A stretch of DNA of 64,000 bases from Gemmatimonadota bacterium (GCA_030827315.1 JAURER010000001.1:99562-163561); one strand, 5' to 3'; counted from the first letter of the stretch, positions 18,393 to 27,590 are shown. Program-made: numbers and translations. The notes: a model not told the origin generated them from the letters alone.

Positions 18393-19621
18393 AGCGTCGC
18401 CCCGAAGGACTCCGCCACGCGCACGCCGCTGCGGGTGCCGTCTTCGTGGAAGCCGTATCCCCAGTAGGCTCCGCAGAAGTGCGTTCGGCCGACGCCGCTG
18501 ATCTCGGCATGGCGTTCCTGCGCGGAGAAGCCCTCCGTCGTGTAGGCCGGGTGGTGGTACGTGGTGCGGTACACGATCGACGACGGGTCGATGGCGTCGG
18601 TCGCGTTGAGGGTGACGCACCACGTGCGCGGGCCGGAGAGGGACTGGAGCACGTTCATATTGTACGTCACCGTCGCCGGCTCCGACGGCGCCCCCCGGAG
18701 CCAGTAATTCCAGGCACCCCAGGCGCGACGGCGGCGGGGCAGCACCGAGGTATCCGTGTGAAGCACGACGTCGTTGGCCTGGTACGGCATCGCCCCGAGC
18801 ACGTCGCGCTCGAGCGGGCTCGGGTCGGCCAGCACGGCCAGGGCCTGGTCCGAGTGACAGGCGAGCACGACGTGGTCGAAGTGCTCCCCATCGACCGTGA
18901 CGTGGTCTGCCGCGCGCGCGACGCGCCGGACGGGCGTGCCCACGCGGATGCGGTCGCGAAACGGTGCGACCAGACGCTCGACGTACCGGTTCGACCCGCC
19001 GGACACGACCCGCCACTGGGGCCGATCGTCCACGGTGAGCATCCCGTGGTTCTCGAAGAAGCGCACGAAGAAGGCCGCGGGCATCTCGAGCACCTGGTTC
19101 CTCGGGACGGACCAGAGGGCGGAGCCCATCGGGAGCAGGTAGTGCTCGGCCAGGCGACCTCCGTAGCCTGCGGACTCGATGTACGCGCCGAGCGTGGTGT
19201 CGGCCGGAGCCGAACGGAGCGCGTCCGCGGCGTCGCGGTTGAACCGCAGGATGTCCCTCAGCATGAGGAGGAAGGAGGGACTCAGCAGGTTGCGGCGCTG
19301 GACGAAGAGCTGGGCGGTGGTCGATCCGTTGTACTCGAGTCCGCTGGCGTCGCAGCGGACGCTGAAGCTCATGTTCGAGGGGTGCGTCTTCACCTCGAGT
19401 CGCTGCAGAAGCCGCGTAAAGAGCGGGTAGTTGCGCTCGTTGTAGACGATGAAGCCCGTGTCCACGGAATCGACGCCACCGCCGGGGCGCGGCACGTCGA
19501 TCGTGTTCACGTGACCGCCGATGCGGTCCGCCCCTTCGAACACGGTCACCTCGTGATCCCGGTGGAGGAGGTGTGCGACCACCAGGCCCGACACCCCCGA
19601 TCCGACGATGGCGATCCTCAT
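18389..19621 (-). CDS. FAD-dependent amine oxidase-family protein
   Basis: A 410-residue flavoprotein. The N-terminus has a dinucleotide-binding fold ([19 protein letters not shown]) with the following GG motif ([11 protein letters not shown]), as in the NAD/FAD amine-oxidase family. This is the group that accompanies DUF1365 and CFA synthase in many bacteria and is annotated as a putative cyclopropane-pathway or lipid oxidoreductase. It starts 13 nt after the desaturase and overlaps the DUF1365 start. The substrate is unknown; the context suggests membrane fatty acids. Confidence 0.88.
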   Translation of the reverse strand: MRIAIVGSGVSGLVVAHLLHRDHEVTVFEGADRIGGHVNTIDVPRPGGGVDSVDTGFIVYNERNYPLFTRLLQRLEVKTHPSNMSFSVRCDASGLEYNGSTTAQLFVQRRNLLSPSFLLMLRDILRFNRDAADALRSAPADTTLGAYIESAGYGGRLAEHYLLPMGSALWSVPRNQVLEMPAAFFVRFFENHGMLTVDDRPQWRVVSGGSNRYVERLVAPFRDRIRVGTPVRRVARAADHVTVDGEHFDHVVLACHSDQALAVLADPSPLERDVLGAMPYQANDVVLHTDTSVLPRRRRAWGAWNYWLRGAPSEPATVTYNMNVLQSLSGPRTWCVTLNATDAIDPSSIVYRTTYHHPAYTTEGFSAQERHAEISGVGRTHFCGAYWGYGFHEDGTRSGVRVAESFGATL

Positions 19622-19634
19622 CGGACGAGCGCGC

Positions 19635-20522
19635 TCAGGTCGCCTCGAAGGCGCGGCGTGGCGGCTGTCGCAGATCGGAGATGACGCCGACCCTCTGGAG
19701 CGCGAGCAGACCGTAGTACGTGAGATCGATCTCCCACCAGAAGAAGCCCTGACGAGCGGAGCCCGGGTACTTGTGGTGGTTGTTGTGCCACCCCTCGCCG
19801 AAGGTCACGAGCGCGAGCAGGAGCGAGTTGCGGCTGTCGTCTCCCGTGTCGTAGCGCTGCGTGCCGAGCTGGTGGGCGAGCGAGTTGATGAAGCAGGTGC
19901 AGTGGAAGAGGACCACCGTGCTGATGAAGAAGCCCCACACCAGCATCTGCGCGCCGCCGAGCACGAAGAGCGCCGCGGCCAGCGCGAAGGGCACGAGCAC
20001 GTCGAAGCGATCGAGGAAGCGGAGCTCCGGGAACTTCGCCAGGTCCCGCACCTCCTCGAGGGCGGTCGGGAAATTGCCCGGGGCGGTGATCCACCCCATG
20101 TGGGCCCACCAGAAGCCGTGGTGCCGCGGCGAGTGCACGTCGTGCTCCGTGTCGGAGTGACGGTGATGTCGCCGGTGGTGCGCCGCCCACCAGAGTGGGC
20201 CGCGCTGGGCCGACGACGCGCCGATGACGGCGAAGGCAAACTGCGCCGCCCGGGAGGTACGATACGACCGGTGGGAGAAGTAGCGGTGGTAGAAGCCCGT
20301 GATGGCGAACATGCGCACGGCGTAGAGCGCGGCCGCGACTCCGATGGCCGTCCAGCTCCACCCGACCCACACGACGCCCAGGCAGGCTGCGTGAACGGCG
20401 ATGAAGGGGATGACGCGGTACCAGTCGACGACCGTCGTGTCGGTCATCGCCTCACGGTCGACGGCGGAGGTGTCGAACCAGAGGACGATCTTCTTCAGCA
20501 GTGCGGTGATGCCCTGTGCCAT
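19635..20522 (-). CDS. Acyl-CoA/acyl-lipid fatty acid desaturase
   Basis: A 295-residue membrane di-iron desaturase. The three His boxes are present: HRYFSH, HHRRHHRHSD and HNNHH, spaced as in stearoyl-CoA delta-9-type enzymes. Hydrophobic segments lie before the first box and between the second and third. It would introduce a double bond in acyl chains using O2, which the CFA synthase in the same operon could then cyclopropanate. It is the first gene of the operon. Upstream on the minus strand is a CATAAT -10-like element (20588-20593) 66 nt before the ATG, but no clear -35. Confidence 0.9.
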   Translation of the reverse strand: MAQGITALLKKIVLWFDTSAVDREAMTDTTVVDWYRVIPFIAVHAACLGVVWVGWSWTAIGVAAALYAVRMFAITGFYHRYFSHRSYRTSRAAQFAFAVIGASSAQRGPLWWAAHHRRHHRHSDTEHDVHSPRHHGFWWAHMGWITAPGNFPTALEEVRDLAKFPELRFLDRFDVLVPFALAAALFVLGGAQMLVWGFFISTVVLFHCTCFINSLAHQLGTQRYDTGDDSRNSLLLALVTFGEGWHNNHHKYPGSARQGFFWWEIDLTYYGLLALQRVGVISDLRQPPRRAFEAT

Positions 20523-20645
20523 TCGGTCGAGTTGCTCCTCGAGCTGTCGTGGGGACGATTCCGGCCCGGCTTCGGGCGACCCGGGGCATTATGGGAAGTG
20601 TTGAGCGGAGATGATAGCGTGACGTGGTGAGGAAGTTCCGGTTCT

Positions 20646-20675
20646 TTGGCTGGTTACACCCTCGCGCGGTATGAT
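20646..20675 (+). promoter_or_regulatory. Promoter of the DUF4159 gene
   Basis: TTGGCT (20646-20651) and TATGAT (20670-20675) are 18 nt apart, 29 nt before the ATG at 20705. The same layout (TTGGnn, 18 nt, TATGAT) occurs before the aminotransferase gene at 27561-27590. Confidence 0.5.
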
Positions 20676-20704
20676 GCCGAATCGATCTCCCGAGCCCGTC
20701 GAGG

Positions 20705-21580
20705 ATGCGTTTGCCCAAGGAGCGTTCGCTACGCCGCCACGCCGCGCTCCGCCTCACCCTGCTCCCGCTTGTGCTCGTGGCGCTACTGACCGGCTTCCAG
20801 GAGCGACCGCGGAGGTTCTGGGGCGGGGGCGGATGGAGATCCGCGCCGCACCGCGAAGGCCTGCCGTCGGCGGCCAACGGGGTCACGGACCGGCGCTTCA
20901 CCTTCTGCCGGCTGCTCTACCAGAGCGTGCGGCGTGAACCGATGGGCCACGGGTGGAACACCGACTACCCGGGGTCCGACTGGAATTTCATGGAGCGCCT
21001 CGCCGAGCTCACGACGGTACCCACCGCGGTGTGGGCCGACGGCCAGCCCGGCTTCGCGGTCGTCCGGCCCGGGCAGGACGAGCTCTTCGAGTGCCCCTTC
21101 CTCTTCGCGTCCGACGTAGGCACCGCGCGGTTCGGCGAAGACGAGGTGGAGCGGCTGCGCACGTACTTCCGGAAGGGCGGCACCCTCTGGGTCGACGACT
21201 TTTGGGGCCCGTGGGCCTGGGAGTCCTGGGCCGCCGAGATCGGGCGCGTCCTGCCCGGTCTCGCGATCGTGGACGTCGAGGAAGGGCACATGATCCTGGA
21301 GGCGCTCTACGAGGTGTCCGCGGTTCCGCAGGTCCCTTCGATCCAGTTCTGGCGCCGCAGCGGCGGACGCGAGACCTCCGAGCAGGGGCAGGCGAGCTCG
21401 GAGCCGCACCTGCGCGCCATCTTCGACGAGCGCGGCCGTCCGCTGGTGATCATGACCCACAACACGGACGTGGCCGACGGGTGGGAGCGTGAGGGAGAGG
21501 ACGACGCGTTCTTCTTCGCGTTCTCACCCGATGCGTACGCGCTCGGCATCAACATCGTCCTCTTCACGCTGAGCCGCTGA
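20705..21580 (+). CDS. DUF4159 domain-containing secreted protein
   Basis: A 291-residue protein with an N-terminal hydrophobic stretch (LLPLVLVALLTG) that may be a signal peptide or anchor. The body fits DUF4159: FTFCRLLYQSV, WNTDYPGSDWNFMERLAELT, then FLFASDVGTARF and RTYFRKGGTLWVDDFWG, a Rossmann-like arrangement. DUF4159 proteins are seen in Gemmatimonadota, Planctomycetota and relatives and have no settled function. It is transcribed divergently from the desaturase and its last 57 bases overlap the end of msrQ on the other strand. Confidence 0.82.
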   Translation: MRLPKERSLRRHAALRLTLLPLVLVALLTGFQERPRRFWGGGGWRSAPHREGLPSAANGVTDRRFTFCRLLYQSVRREPMGHGWNTDYPGSDWNFMERLAELTTVPTAVWADGQPGFAVVRPGQDELFECPFLFASDVGTARFGEDEVERLRTYFRKGGTLWVDDFWGPWAWESWAAEIGRVLPGLAIVDVEEGHMILEALYEVSAVPQVPSIQFWRRSGGRETSEQGQASSEPHLRAIFDERGRPLVIMTHNTDVADGWEREGEDDAFFFAFSPDAYALGINIVLFTLSR

Positions 21581-22189
21581 CCGGCCGCCGCCGGGGGCGG
21601 GTCTCGGCGCCGCGAACCTCGGATGCCGCGCCACGAGCAGGACCGCGAGGCCCGCCGCGAAGGCGAGCGGCAGCCGCACGTCGGCCTTCACGAGCCAGTA
21701 GTAGTGCACGACGCCGAGCGTCGCGGCGACATAGACACCCCGGTGGAGCTTCCCCCAGCGCTTCCCGAGCCGACGGATCCAGCCGCGCGTCGATGTCACG
21801 GCGAGCGGCACGAGTACGAGCAGCGCGGCCATGCCCACGGTGATGAACCTCCGCTCGGCGATGTCGTCGAGCATCCAGCGGACATTGAATACCATGTCGA
21901 ACACGAACCAGATGCCGAAGTGGGCGAGCGCGTAGAAGAACGCGAAGAGCCCGACGGGACGCCGCAGCCGGATGATCGGGTTCCAGCCGGTGATACGGCG
22001 GAGCGGGGTGATCGAGAGGGTGATCATCAGCAGCACCAGGGCCGTCATCCCGGTCCAGTGCGTGAGCATCTCGATGGGGTTCGCTCCCAGACCGCCCGTG
22101 AGGACGCCGTGCACGAGCCTGATGCCGGGCGCGAGCGCTCCGACCCAGAGGGCGAGCTTGAGCGCGAGCACCGCGCGCTGGGCCGTCAT
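21524..22189 (-). CDS. msrQ: MsrQ, heme-binding membrane subunit of the MsrPQ system
   Basis: A 221-residue inner-membrane cytochrome b of the YedZ/ferric reductase-like family. Several transmembrane helices are visible, with the conserved THWTGM, ALAHFG and KLHRGVYVAATLGVVHYYW segments whose His residues bind heme. It passes electrons from the quinone pool or a flavin to MsrP. It lies 13 nt after msrP. Its C-terminal tail runs 57 bases antisense into the DUF4159 gene and is probably a dispensable cytoplasmic extension. Confidence 0.9.
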   Translation of the reverse strand: MTAQRAVLALKLALWVGALAPGIRLVHGVLTGGLGANPIEMLTHWTGMTALVLLMITLSITPLRRITGWNPIIRLRRPVGLFAFFYALAHFGIWFVFDMVFNVRWMLDDIAERRFITVGMAALLVLVPLAVTSTRGWIRRLGKRWGKLHRGVYVAATLGVVHYYWLVKADVRLPLAFAAGLAVLLVARHPRFAAPRPAPGGGRSAAQREEDDVDAERVRIG

Positions 22190-22202
22190 CGGCGTGGGGG
22201 TG

Positions 22203-23162
22203 CTACTTCCACCGCTCCAGGTCCATGCCCGCGTACATGTGCTGCACCTGGTCCGCGTACCCGTTGAACATCAGCGTCTCGTGGTTCTTGAACAGCCCGG
22301 GCAGCCTCGTCTCGCGGGCCTGGCTCCAGCGCGGGTGGCTCACGTTCGGGTTGACGTTCGCGTAGAAGCCGTACTCGAAGGAGTTCTGCTGCTTCCAGGT
22401 GTTGAGCGGCATCTCCTCCACGAAGTCGATGCTGACGATCGACTTGATGCCCTTGAAGCCATACTTCCACGGCACGACGAGCCGAAGCGGGGCCCCGTTC
22501 TGGTTGGGGAGGTCCATCCCGTAGACGCCGGTGGCCAGGAGCGTGAGCGGGTGCATCGCCTCGTCCATGCGCAGCCCCTCGATGTAGGGCCACCGCAGGA
22601 TCGGCGCCCGCTGGCCCGGCATCTCCTCGGGGCGTACGACGGTCGTGAAGACCACGAACTTCGCGTTGCCGGTCGGCTCGACCCGGTCGATCAGCGTCGA
22701 GAGCTGGAAGCCGTACCAGGGAATGACCATCGACCAGGCCTCCACGCAGCGAAGCCGGTAGACCCGGTCCTCCAGGGTGACGCCCGCCAGGAGGTCGTCG
22801 AGATCGTACTCACCGGGTCTGTTGCACTCCCCGCCGATGCGCACCTTCCACGGCTTCGGGCGGAATGCGCCCGAGTTACGGGACGGGTCGGCCTTGCCGG
22901 TGCCGAACTCGTAGAAGTTGTTGTACGTCGTGACGTCCTCGTACGTGTTGAGCGGCTCGTCGAGCTCGGAGGTCATGCGGGCGAAGCGCGCCGGGATCTC
23001 TTGGCTCTGCGCGGCTTCTTCGCCCGCCAACGCGCGCGGGCCGAGTGCCATACCCACGGCACCCGCGGCCGTAGCCGCCCTGATGAACTGACGACGGTTC
23101 ACGTACACGCTCTCAGGCGTGATCTCGGACGACCGGATGTCGGGGGCGCGGCGGATAATCAT
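22203..23162 (-). CDS. msrP: MsrP, periplasmic methionine sulfoxide reductase catalytic subunit
   Basis: A 319-residue molybdenum-cofactor enzyme that repairs oxidised methionine in periplasmic proteins. It has a twin-arginine signal ([13 protein letters not shown]). The conserved molybdenum-ligand Cys is in [17 protein letters not shown], and [18 protein letters not shown] matches the family C-terminal part. It is the usual partner of msrQ, which follows in the same operon. Nothing regulatory is evident upstream. Confidence 0.95.
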   Translation of the reverse strand: MIIRRAPDIRSSEITPESVYVNRRQFIRAATAAGAVGMALGPRALAGEEAAQSQEIPARFARMTSELDEPLNTYEDVTTYNNFYEFGTGKADPSRNSGAFRPKPWKVRIGGECNRPGEYDLDDLLAGVTLEDRVYRLRCVEAWSMVIPWYGFQLSTLIDRVEPTGNAKFVVFTTVVRPEEMPGQRAPILRWPYIEGLRMDEAMHPLTLLATGVYGMDLPNQNGAPLRLVVPWKYGFKGIKSIVSIDFVEEMPLNTWKQQNSFEYGFYANVNPNVSHPRWSQARETRLPGLFKNHETLMFNGYADQVQHMYAGMDLERWK

Positions 23163-23329
23163 GGAGGGTCTCCCGCGGACTTGGGGGGCACGCGATGCAG
23201 CAATCTACGGCGCAGCACGGTCGTACCAACACCCGGGGACCGCACGGGTTCCGGCCTACCGTACCGTTGGGCGGGGCTACTCTGCCGACCCGTGCGCCCG
23301 GGGGCGCGCGGGGGCGAGGTCACGAGGGG

Positions 23330-23989
23330 TCAGCGGCAGACGACGTCGCCGGCCGCGGCGGCCTCCATGGCCTCCACGATCGCCTCGACGGTCCGGCGTC
23401 CGGCGTCCTCGGCGTACCACACCATCTTGCGCGCCACCATCTCACCCGGGGCGATGCCGTCCGGGTTCTCCAGGATCCAGCTCTGGAGAGCATGCGGACG
23501 CTCGATGAAACATCCGGCCTCGTCCCACTCCGAGTCGAGGAGCACGACCGTCGGCGTGGCGGGGCGACCGTCCGGGGTCGGGTGCGCTTCCATCACGGTG
23601 CGGCCTGCCCGGCTGTCGACGATCCGCATATCGAGCCCGTCGACCAGCGCCGCCAGGCGTGCGAGGTACGGAATGGTGCTCACCGAGTCCGAGCACGAGG
23701 CGACCGCGACCGCCAGGAGGCGCCACGTGCCACCCACCGCCCGGGCCCGGCGCACGAGGTCGGCGTCGATGTCTTCGGACCTCGCCGTGTTGGCGTGCCA
23801 CAGCTCCACCCGCTGGTCGGCGCTGGCGAGGAAGTCGTCATACGAACGACCGCTCTGGTAGAGCGTCCGAAGGGCGTCGTCGGCTTCGAGCACCGGGCGT
23901 GGCTCGCGTACGTCCTCGACGCAGGGGTACGATCGGGGTCCGGGAGCGTGGAGGGTGAGCAGCGCGGCAAGGAGGAGCGGGGCGGTCAT
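23330..23989 (-). CDS. Thioredoxin-like protein with a CxxS site
   Basis: A 219-residue protein with a probable signal peptide (LLLAALLTLHA). Its central part fits a thioredoxin-fold family: a strand (WRLLAVAVAS), then CSDS at the place of the usual CxxC, a helix (SVSTIPYLARLAALVDG), a strand (LDMRIVDS) and the cis-Pro region (PTVVLLDSEW). With only the first Cys of the active site it may act as a disulfide isomerase or thiol-binding protein rather than a classical reductant. It lies between msrPQ and an S9 peptidase, so a role in periplasmic thiol or oxidative repair is plausible but not shown. Confidence 0.65.
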   Translation of the reverse strand: MTAPLLLAALLTLHAPGPRSYPCVEDVREPRPVLEADDALRTLYQSGRSYDDFLASADQRVELWHANTARSEDIDADLVRRARAVGGTWRLLAVAVASCSDSVSTIPYLARLAALVDGLDMRIVDSRAGRTVMEAHPTPDGRPATPTVVLLDSEWDEAGCFIERPHALQSWILENPDGIAPGEMVARKMVWYAEDAGRRTVEAIVEAMEAAAAGDVVCR

Positions 23990-24010
23990 CGTGGGTCCGG
24001 GTGCGCGTCG

Positions 24011-26137
24011 TCAGGGGGCCGAGAGGGGCCGTGCCGAAAGCCTGCGCTGAAAGAAGTCGAAGGAGGCCGCGAACGCCGAAACCCAGTTCCGGTGCAGGAG
24101 AAAGCCGTGCACCTCGTCCGGGAAGACGAGCTGCTCGTATTCGACGCCGCGCTTCGCGAGCGACTCGGCGAGGTCGACGGATTCACTGAAGGGGACGTTT
24201 CGATCGTCGTCGCCGTGGATGATCAGGACCGGTGCGCGCCAGCCGTCGAGGAACGCCATGGGCGAGGACTCGAATGCCAGACGGCTGAACTCCGGGTAGT
24301 CCTCCGGCTCGTAGTCGGGGCGGAAGCCGTTCATGACCACGTTCCAGTCGTGCACGCCGTGGATGTCCACGCCGGCCCGGAAGAGGTCGGACGCACGCGC
24401 GAGTCCGAGCGCGGTGAGGTATCCGCCGTAGGAGCCGCCCCACAATCCGATGCGGTCGGGGTCGACGTCCGGGCGCGACTGAAGGTAGAGGCCCGCGCCC
24501 ATGACGTCGTTGAACTCGCTCGCCCCGGTTGCGCCGTACTCGAGGGCCTCCCGGAACTCCATCCCGTAGCCGATGCCACTGCGGTAGTTGACTGAGAGCA
24601 CCACGTATCCGGCGTTCGCCAGATACTGGTTCATCGCATAGGTGTTGTGGTAGTAGCCGCGGTGGTGGAACCCGAGCAGCATCTGTCGGCGCGAACCCCC
24701 GTGGAAGAAGAGCACGGCCGGGTACCGCTCGCCGGGCCGCGCGTCCGGCGGCAGGAAGAGCTGGCCGTGGATCCGCATCCCGTCGGAGGCCCGGAAGATC
24801 ACCTGCTCGGGTTTGACCATGCGGTCCGAGGGAAACGTGGCCGGGAGGTCCGGGCTGACGCGGCGCGCCGCCCCGTCGACGAGGACCCGGGTGTGTGCGG
24901 GCTCGGTGGCCGAAGAGGCGTGGAAGGCGACGGCCCCTCCAGACGTGGCAACGGCGCCCCACTCGAGGCCATCGCCGGGAGTGAGGATCTGTGCTCGCCC
25001 CCCCTCGACCGGAACGCGCCAGACGTGCTTTCGGTCGATGTCCTCGTGGTTCGCGTCGTACAGGACGGTCCGCCGGTCCGGCGCGAGGGTCGCGAACTGC
25101 ACCTCGCCGGGGCCCGGGGTGAGGGGTGTCGCCGCTCCGCCGGTCGCAGGGACGCTGTAGAGGTGCTTCCACCCGTCACCCTCCCAGGGGAAGACGATCC
25201 GGTCACCGGCGCCCCAGAACAGCTGGCTTCCAGCTTCGATGCCGCTGAAGGCGCTGCCGACGCCCTCGTTCGCCTTCCACACCTCGGTGGCATGCCCCGT
25301 CTCGACATCGGCCACGCGGATGGAGAAGGGGAGGGCCTCGCGCTTCGGCGCGAACATGTGGACCACCCGCTCGTTGGGAATCCGGAGGAAGGCGATCCGC
25401 CGCCCGTCCGGGCTCCAGGCCGGAGAGCCGTCGTTCGCCACGCTGGGGTCGAGGTATCTCACCTCGGGGGCTCCGGGCGTGACGACCCCCACGAAGGCGT
25501 GATCGCCCCGGCCGCTGACGAAGGCCAGGCGGGTCCCGTCGGGGGACCAGGTCAGGGAGCCCGCCGAGCCACGGATGCGGGCGATACGCTCGGGCCCGGC
25601 GTCGGTTGCCGGGGCGGCATCCGCGGTGCCCGGAGCCGGCGGGACGGCGTCGGTCGGAAGCGTGACGACGTGAATATCGCGGCCGCGCGCGTACGCGATC
25701 CTGGCCCCGTCCGGGGAGAGGGAGAAGCCCCCGGCGTCGACCAACTGGCGGGGCTCGCCGCCGGCGACCGCGACGACCCAGACCGCGCGGCCTTCCTCGT
25801 CCACGGTGGAGAGGGGGTCGGGCACCTCACCCTGCCGGTTCGGCGCACCACCACGCACGTAGAGGAGACGGTTGCCGTCGGGTGTAAATTCTAGAGACGT
25901 AATCTCTTGACCGTCGTCACCTCGATACGATGTGAGGGGGCGTCCCTCCCACGCGGGACCGGCCGCGACCCAGATGTTTCGCTCGCCCTCGGCGTTCTCG
26001 ACCCAGGCGATCCGGTCGCCCGAGGGCGATGCGACGAGGCCGGACGCGAAGGAGAACGACATCACGTCGTGTACCGTGAAGGTCGCCTGCGCGCGGAGCG
26101 CCGCCGGAGCGGCTGCCGACACGACCCCGAGGGCCAC
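24011..26137 (-). CDS. S9 (prolyl oligopeptidase) family peptidase
   Basis: A serine peptidase of about 708 residues. The N-terminal half is a WD40/PD40-like beta-propeller (repeats such as LSPDGARIAYARG and WSPDGRRIAFLR). The C-terminal alpha/beta hydrolase has the nucleophile in GLWGGSYGGYLTAL (about residue 567), Asp in IHGDDDRNVP (about 641) and His in DEVHGFLLHRNW (about 675). It would cleave short peptides in the periplasm. The start is uncertain. GTG 26137 is the first usable codon, but the signal peptide appears to begin before it (an Arg-rich stretch followed by GVGLAAIVALGVVSAAAP), and a run of eight C then six G lies just upstream, so a frameshift or sequence error is possible. Confidence 0.88.
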   Translation of the reverse strand: MALGVVSAAAPAALRAQATFTVHDVMSFSFASGLVASPSGDRIAWVENAEGERNIWVAAGPAWEGRPLTSYRGDDGQEITSLEFTPDGNRLLYVRGGAPNRQGEVPDPLSTVDEEGRAVWVVAVAGGEPRQLVDAGGFSLSPDGARIAYARGRDIHVVTLPTDAVPPAPGTADAAPATDAGPERIARIRGSAGSLTWSPDGTRLAFVSGRGDHAFVGVVTPGAPEVRYLDPSVANDGSPAWSPDGRRIAFLRIPNERVVHMFAPKREALPFSIRVADVETGHATEVWKANEGVGSAFSGIEAGSQLFWGAGDRIVFPWEGDGWKHLYSVPATGGAATPLTPGPGEVQFATLAPDRRTVLYDANHEDIDRKHVWRVPVEGGRAQILTPGDGLEWGAVATSGGAVAFHASSATEPAHTRVLVDGAARRVSPDLPATFPSDRMVKPEQVIFRASDGMRIHGQLFLPPDARPGERYPAVLFFHGGSRRQMLLGFHHRGYYHNTYAMNQYLANAGYVVLSVNYRSGIGYGMEFREALEYGATGASEFNDVMGAGLYLQSRPDVDPDRIGLWGGSYGGYLTALGLARASDLFRAGVDIHGVHDWNVVMNGFRPDYEPEDYPEFSRLAFESSPMAFLDGWRAPVLIIHGDDDRNVPFSESVDLAESLAKRGVEYEQLVFPDEVHGFLLHRNWVSAFAASFDFFQRRLSARPLSAP

Positions 26138-26220
26138 GATGGCCGCGAGACCGACGCCCGTGCCGGACGCCCCCCGGGGGGGGCGGCGCGGGCGTCGCCG
26201 ACGGTGGGTCCCTCGCGGGC

Positions 26221-27531
26221 TCAGGCGGGGATTCCCTTGCGGGCGACGTGGCTCATGACGTCGACGAAGCGGTCCAGCTCCGAAAGCGTCGTGTACACGC
26301 TGGGGCTGATGCGCAGGCCGCGGAACTCGTCGTGGTTGATGCTCACAGTGATGATCCGGTGCCGGTCCCACAGGTAGTCGCGCACGGCGTTGGGCTCGAG
26401 GCCGACGATCTCCACGTTCGCGATGCCGCACGCGAGGCCGGGCTTTCGGCTCGTGTGCAGCCGGACATTGTCGTGCTCGAGCAGCGCATTGGCCCAGTAG
26501 TCCCGCAGGTAGACGAGCCGGGCGGCCTTGCGTGCCGGTCCGATGCCCTGGTGAAAGGACAGCGCCTCGCCGATGCAGAGGTACGGAGCCTCGGGATGCG
26601 TACCGATGGCCTCGAACTTCCGGATGTCGTGATTCTGGGTCTCCGGGGCGGCCATGAGCGGCCAGACGTCGGCGATCTGGTCGCGGCGCACGTACAGGAA
26701 CCCGGTGCCGTGCGGGGCGAAGAGCCACTTGTGCAGGCTGGACGTGTAATTGTCCACGTCCAGGGCACCCAGGTCGAAGTCGAAGTGGGCCAGGGAGTGG
26801 GCACCGTCGATCACGAGCGGAATCCCGTGGCGCCGGGCCATGGCGGTGAGTTCGGTGACCGGCAGGATCTGGCCCGTGAGGTTGATCATGTGGCACACGA
26901 GGATCATCCGCGTCTTCGGCGTGATCGCCTCCTCGAAGAGCCGCACGATCTCGGCCGGGTCCTCCGCGGGGACCGGAATCCGGATCTGCCGGAGCACGAT
27001 GCCCTCCCGGCGTTCCCGTTGCTGGAAGGTCGTGATCATCCGGCCGTAGTCCTGCGTCGTGGTCAGGACTTCGTCGCCGGGCCGCAGGTCGTAGCCCAGC
27101 TGGAGCGTCTGGAGGCTCTCCGACGCATTGCGCGTGAAGGCGACCTCCTCTTTGTCCACGCCCCACTGCCGGGCCATGCGCTCGCGGGTGGCCTCGCGCT
27201 GGGGCTCCAGGATCTGCCACATCGTGTACGTCGGTGCCAGGTTCGAGTAGTCCTGGTGCCGCTTCATGGCCGCCTGGACGAGGGCCGGGGCAGGGCTGAC
27301 GCCGCCGTTGTTGAGGTTCACCAGCGTGCGGTCGACGGTGAAGGCCTGCTGCACCGTCATCCAGAAGCTCTCATCGTCCACCACGTCGGCAGCCGATCCG
27401 GGATGTCTCGCAAGCTCCGCGGCGATGTCGATCGCCTCGGCACGCAGCTCGGTGGGGCGAAGGGAGAAGCCTGCCGCGGCCGCGGCCGCGGGAAGGGACA
27501 CGGTACCGAGAAACGAGCGACGGCTGTGCAT
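26221..27531 (-). CDS. Tat-exported class V aminotransferase-like PLP enzyme
   Basis: A 436-residue protein. The N-terminus is a twin-arginine signal (MHSRRSFLGTVSLPAAAAAAG). The remainder is a fold-type I PLP enzyme of the class V/isopenicillin-N-epimerase group: LVNLNNGGVSPAP, FTRNASESLQT, LVIDGAHSLAHFDFD with the cofactor-binding Asp and His, and the Schiff-base Lys in TSSLHKWLFAPHGTG. Its reaction could be transamination, cysteine desulfuration or epimerisation; sequence does not say which. A PLP enzyme carrying a Tat signal is notable because the cofactor would be loaded before export. It has its own promoter and is upstream of the S9 peptidase. Confidence 0.88.
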   Translation of the reverse strand: MHSRRSFLGTVSLPAAAAAAGFSLRPTELRAEAIDIAAELARHPGSAADVVDDESFWMTVQQAFTVDRTLVNLNNGGVSPAPALVQAAMKRHQDYSNLAPTYTMWQILEPQREATRERMARQWGVDKEEVAFTRNASESLQTLQLGYDLRPGDEVLTTTQDYGRMITTFQQRERREGIVLRQIRIPVPAEDPAEIVRLFEEAITPKTRMILVCHMINLTGQILPVTELTAMARRHGIPLVIDGAHSLAHFDFDLGALDVDNYTSSLHKWLFAPHGTGFLYVRRDQIADVWPLMAAPETQNHDIRKFEAIGTHPEAPYLCIGEALSFHQGIGPARKAARLVYLRDYWANALLEHDNVRLHTSRKPGLACGIANVEIVGLEPNAVRDYLWDRHRIITVSINHDEFRGLRISPSVYTTLSELDRFVDVMSHVARKGIPA

Positions 27532-27560
27532 GCGACCTCCGAATGAGCTTGGACCCGGGC

Positions 27561-27590
27561 ATCATATCCGCCGGGAGGCGGCCTGTCCAA
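27561..27590 (-). promoter_or_regulatory. Promoter of the Tat-aminotransferase gene
   Basis: On the minus strand TTGGAC (27585-27590) and TATGAT (27561-27566) are 18 nt apart, about 30 nt before the ATG at 27531. A GGAGG ribosome-binding site precedes the ATG. Confidence 0.55.

Noticed and set aside
26138..27220. Upstream extension of the S9 peptidase frame through the aminotransferase gene
   Set aside because: The sequence is low-complexity Arg/Pro/Gly antisense-type translation. The aminotransferase in the other frame has all family motifs.
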